Both the position numbers and the translations under genes were made by a program. Of a stretch of 64,000 nucleotides of DNA, positions 63,253 through 64,000 are shown piece after piece. The DNA lies in assembly GCA_019843655.1 (NCBI GenBank), contig JACDQD010000003.1, positions 2,048,925 to 2,112,924 on the forward strand. The letters are read 5' to 3'. How positions within the stretch are numbered: position 1 is the stretch's first letter; each line of letters starts with the position of its first letter. This DNA is from Lethocerus indicus. Taxonomy: Eukaryota; Arthropoda; Insecta; Hemiptera; Belostomatidae. The notes under the pieces are model-generated. The model worked only from the letters and a program-made list of their open reading frames with translations. It searched no databases and was not told the DNA's origin.

Positions 63253-64000
63253 TAAACTTTTAATTTTTAGGTCATCCGTTATTTTTTCAAATAGTTTTAG
63301 GGGTTAACTTCGAGAAAGCGTTACTTTGGAGTGTCGTATTAATTATTGATGGATGGATTGATTGGATGAGTAATTCGATAATACAAAAATATAATCCTCT
63401 AGCTACTTGCATCCCAAACTTTTCTTACAGACAGAGATTTTTGGTTTATAAGGGCTATATTTGATAGCATTAAAGATAAATTTAAATCCTACTAAAATTA
63501 CTACTACCAATAATAACCGTTACCTACTTCCTTAACTCTGGTATGGCGCAATATAAATAAAACTATTTTCCACACACACAGACACGTTATGTTTCGAGTT
63601 CTGTCTGTACATTTTAATGTTCTCCGCACTATACAGTATTGTTCTCCCGAGTGTGTCTCTTTGGCAGCATATTGAATTTATAGCGGTCCTGAGCTCATAT
63701 AACTCCGGAAAACTCTTCAGAAACCATTAATTTCCAATCGAAACTGGAGCGAGTAACTGTTAGGGCCGGGTCTGACAGATGGCCCTATTGATTGCATATG
63801 AATGAAGACCGGAATTCGTTTGATAAATTCCAGAAATTGCGTCTGAAACCTTCCGTGACTTGTGTTGGATAGCCTCTAGACCACTTAATCTAGATTGATT
63901 GAGCGTATCGGATTTTGCGGAAAATGCGTTTAAAATTTCGGACTAATAATTTGAGCTGTTGCCAACGTTAGAGAGAGATGATTTTATTCTTTCCATTGCG

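Larger units (their letters stand above)
55044..64000. other. Non-coding, start of the intron after the 228 nt exon
   Basis: Apart from the coding-like segment at 56.16 kb, the CCG, GT/AC, GA, AC and CT arrays, the hammerhead-like core at 60.99 kb and the AT palindrome at 63.2 kb, nothing is recognised. No second exon of the same gene was found by eye. Confidence 0.5.

Noticed and set aside
1..64000. CRISPR array, operon or prophage organisation
   Set aside because: No regularly spaced identical repeats and no tightly packed genes; spliced exon and microsatellites indicate an animal nuclear genome.

Overview
The window reads as non-coding DNA from an animal nuclear genome, most likely the deep intronic or intergenic part of a large locus. 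The reasons are: no dense array of open frames, only short open frames whose translations look random, one clear spliced exon, many dinucleotide microsatellites (CT/GA, AT, GT/AC), long C and G homopolymers, and degraded repeats. By eye CpG is not depleted, which argues against a vertebrate and fits an invertebrate. An arthropod is my best guess, but nothing in the sequence proves it. There is no sign of bacterial, phage or organellar organisation.

Layout. 1-12.6 kb: AT-rich DNA with a cluster of AAGTACTT palindromes, two long (AT)n arrays and several CT/GA tracts. 12.64-18.35 kb: an unusual stretch with a dense cluster of CACCTG/CAGGTG E-boxes, CCAAT boxes and repeated composite words, holding a 344 bp fold-back (MITE-like) element at 12,925-13,268. 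18.6 kb: a 37 nt hammerhead-ribozyme-like motif on the minus strand. Related degenerate copies lie at 24.27 kb (+) and 42.84 kb (-), and a distinct hammerhead-like core lies at 60.99 kb (+). 28.6-31.4 kb: a long purine tract followed by more CAGGTG/CAGGTAG words, including a 15 bp direct repeat at 31.26-31.31 kb. 32.46 kb: a juxtaposed 3'/5' splice site typical of a recursive (ratchet) splice point. 53.3 kb: a degenerate tRNA-Trp-like or tRNA-derived SINE sequence on the minus strand. 54.81-55.04 kb: the only convincing protein-coding feature, a 228 nt symmetric phase 1-1 internal exon encoding a Ser/Thr/Pro-rich segment. 55-64 kb: non-coding again, with a GT/AC hairpin tract, further microsatellites and a 20 bp AT palindrome.

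How it fits together (inference). The plus strand probably carries a long multi-exon gene whose 228 nt exon can be skipped without changing frame. The 54.8 kb upstream would then be one or more very long introns, with the ratchet-like site at 32,462/32,463 about 22 kb before the exon. The CAGGTG/CAGGTA-rich stretches are candidate regulatory modules within that intron. The host gene cannot be named from this exon alone.

Limits. All work was by eye, with no alignment, folding or database search. Other short exons, especially on the minus strand, could have been missed.
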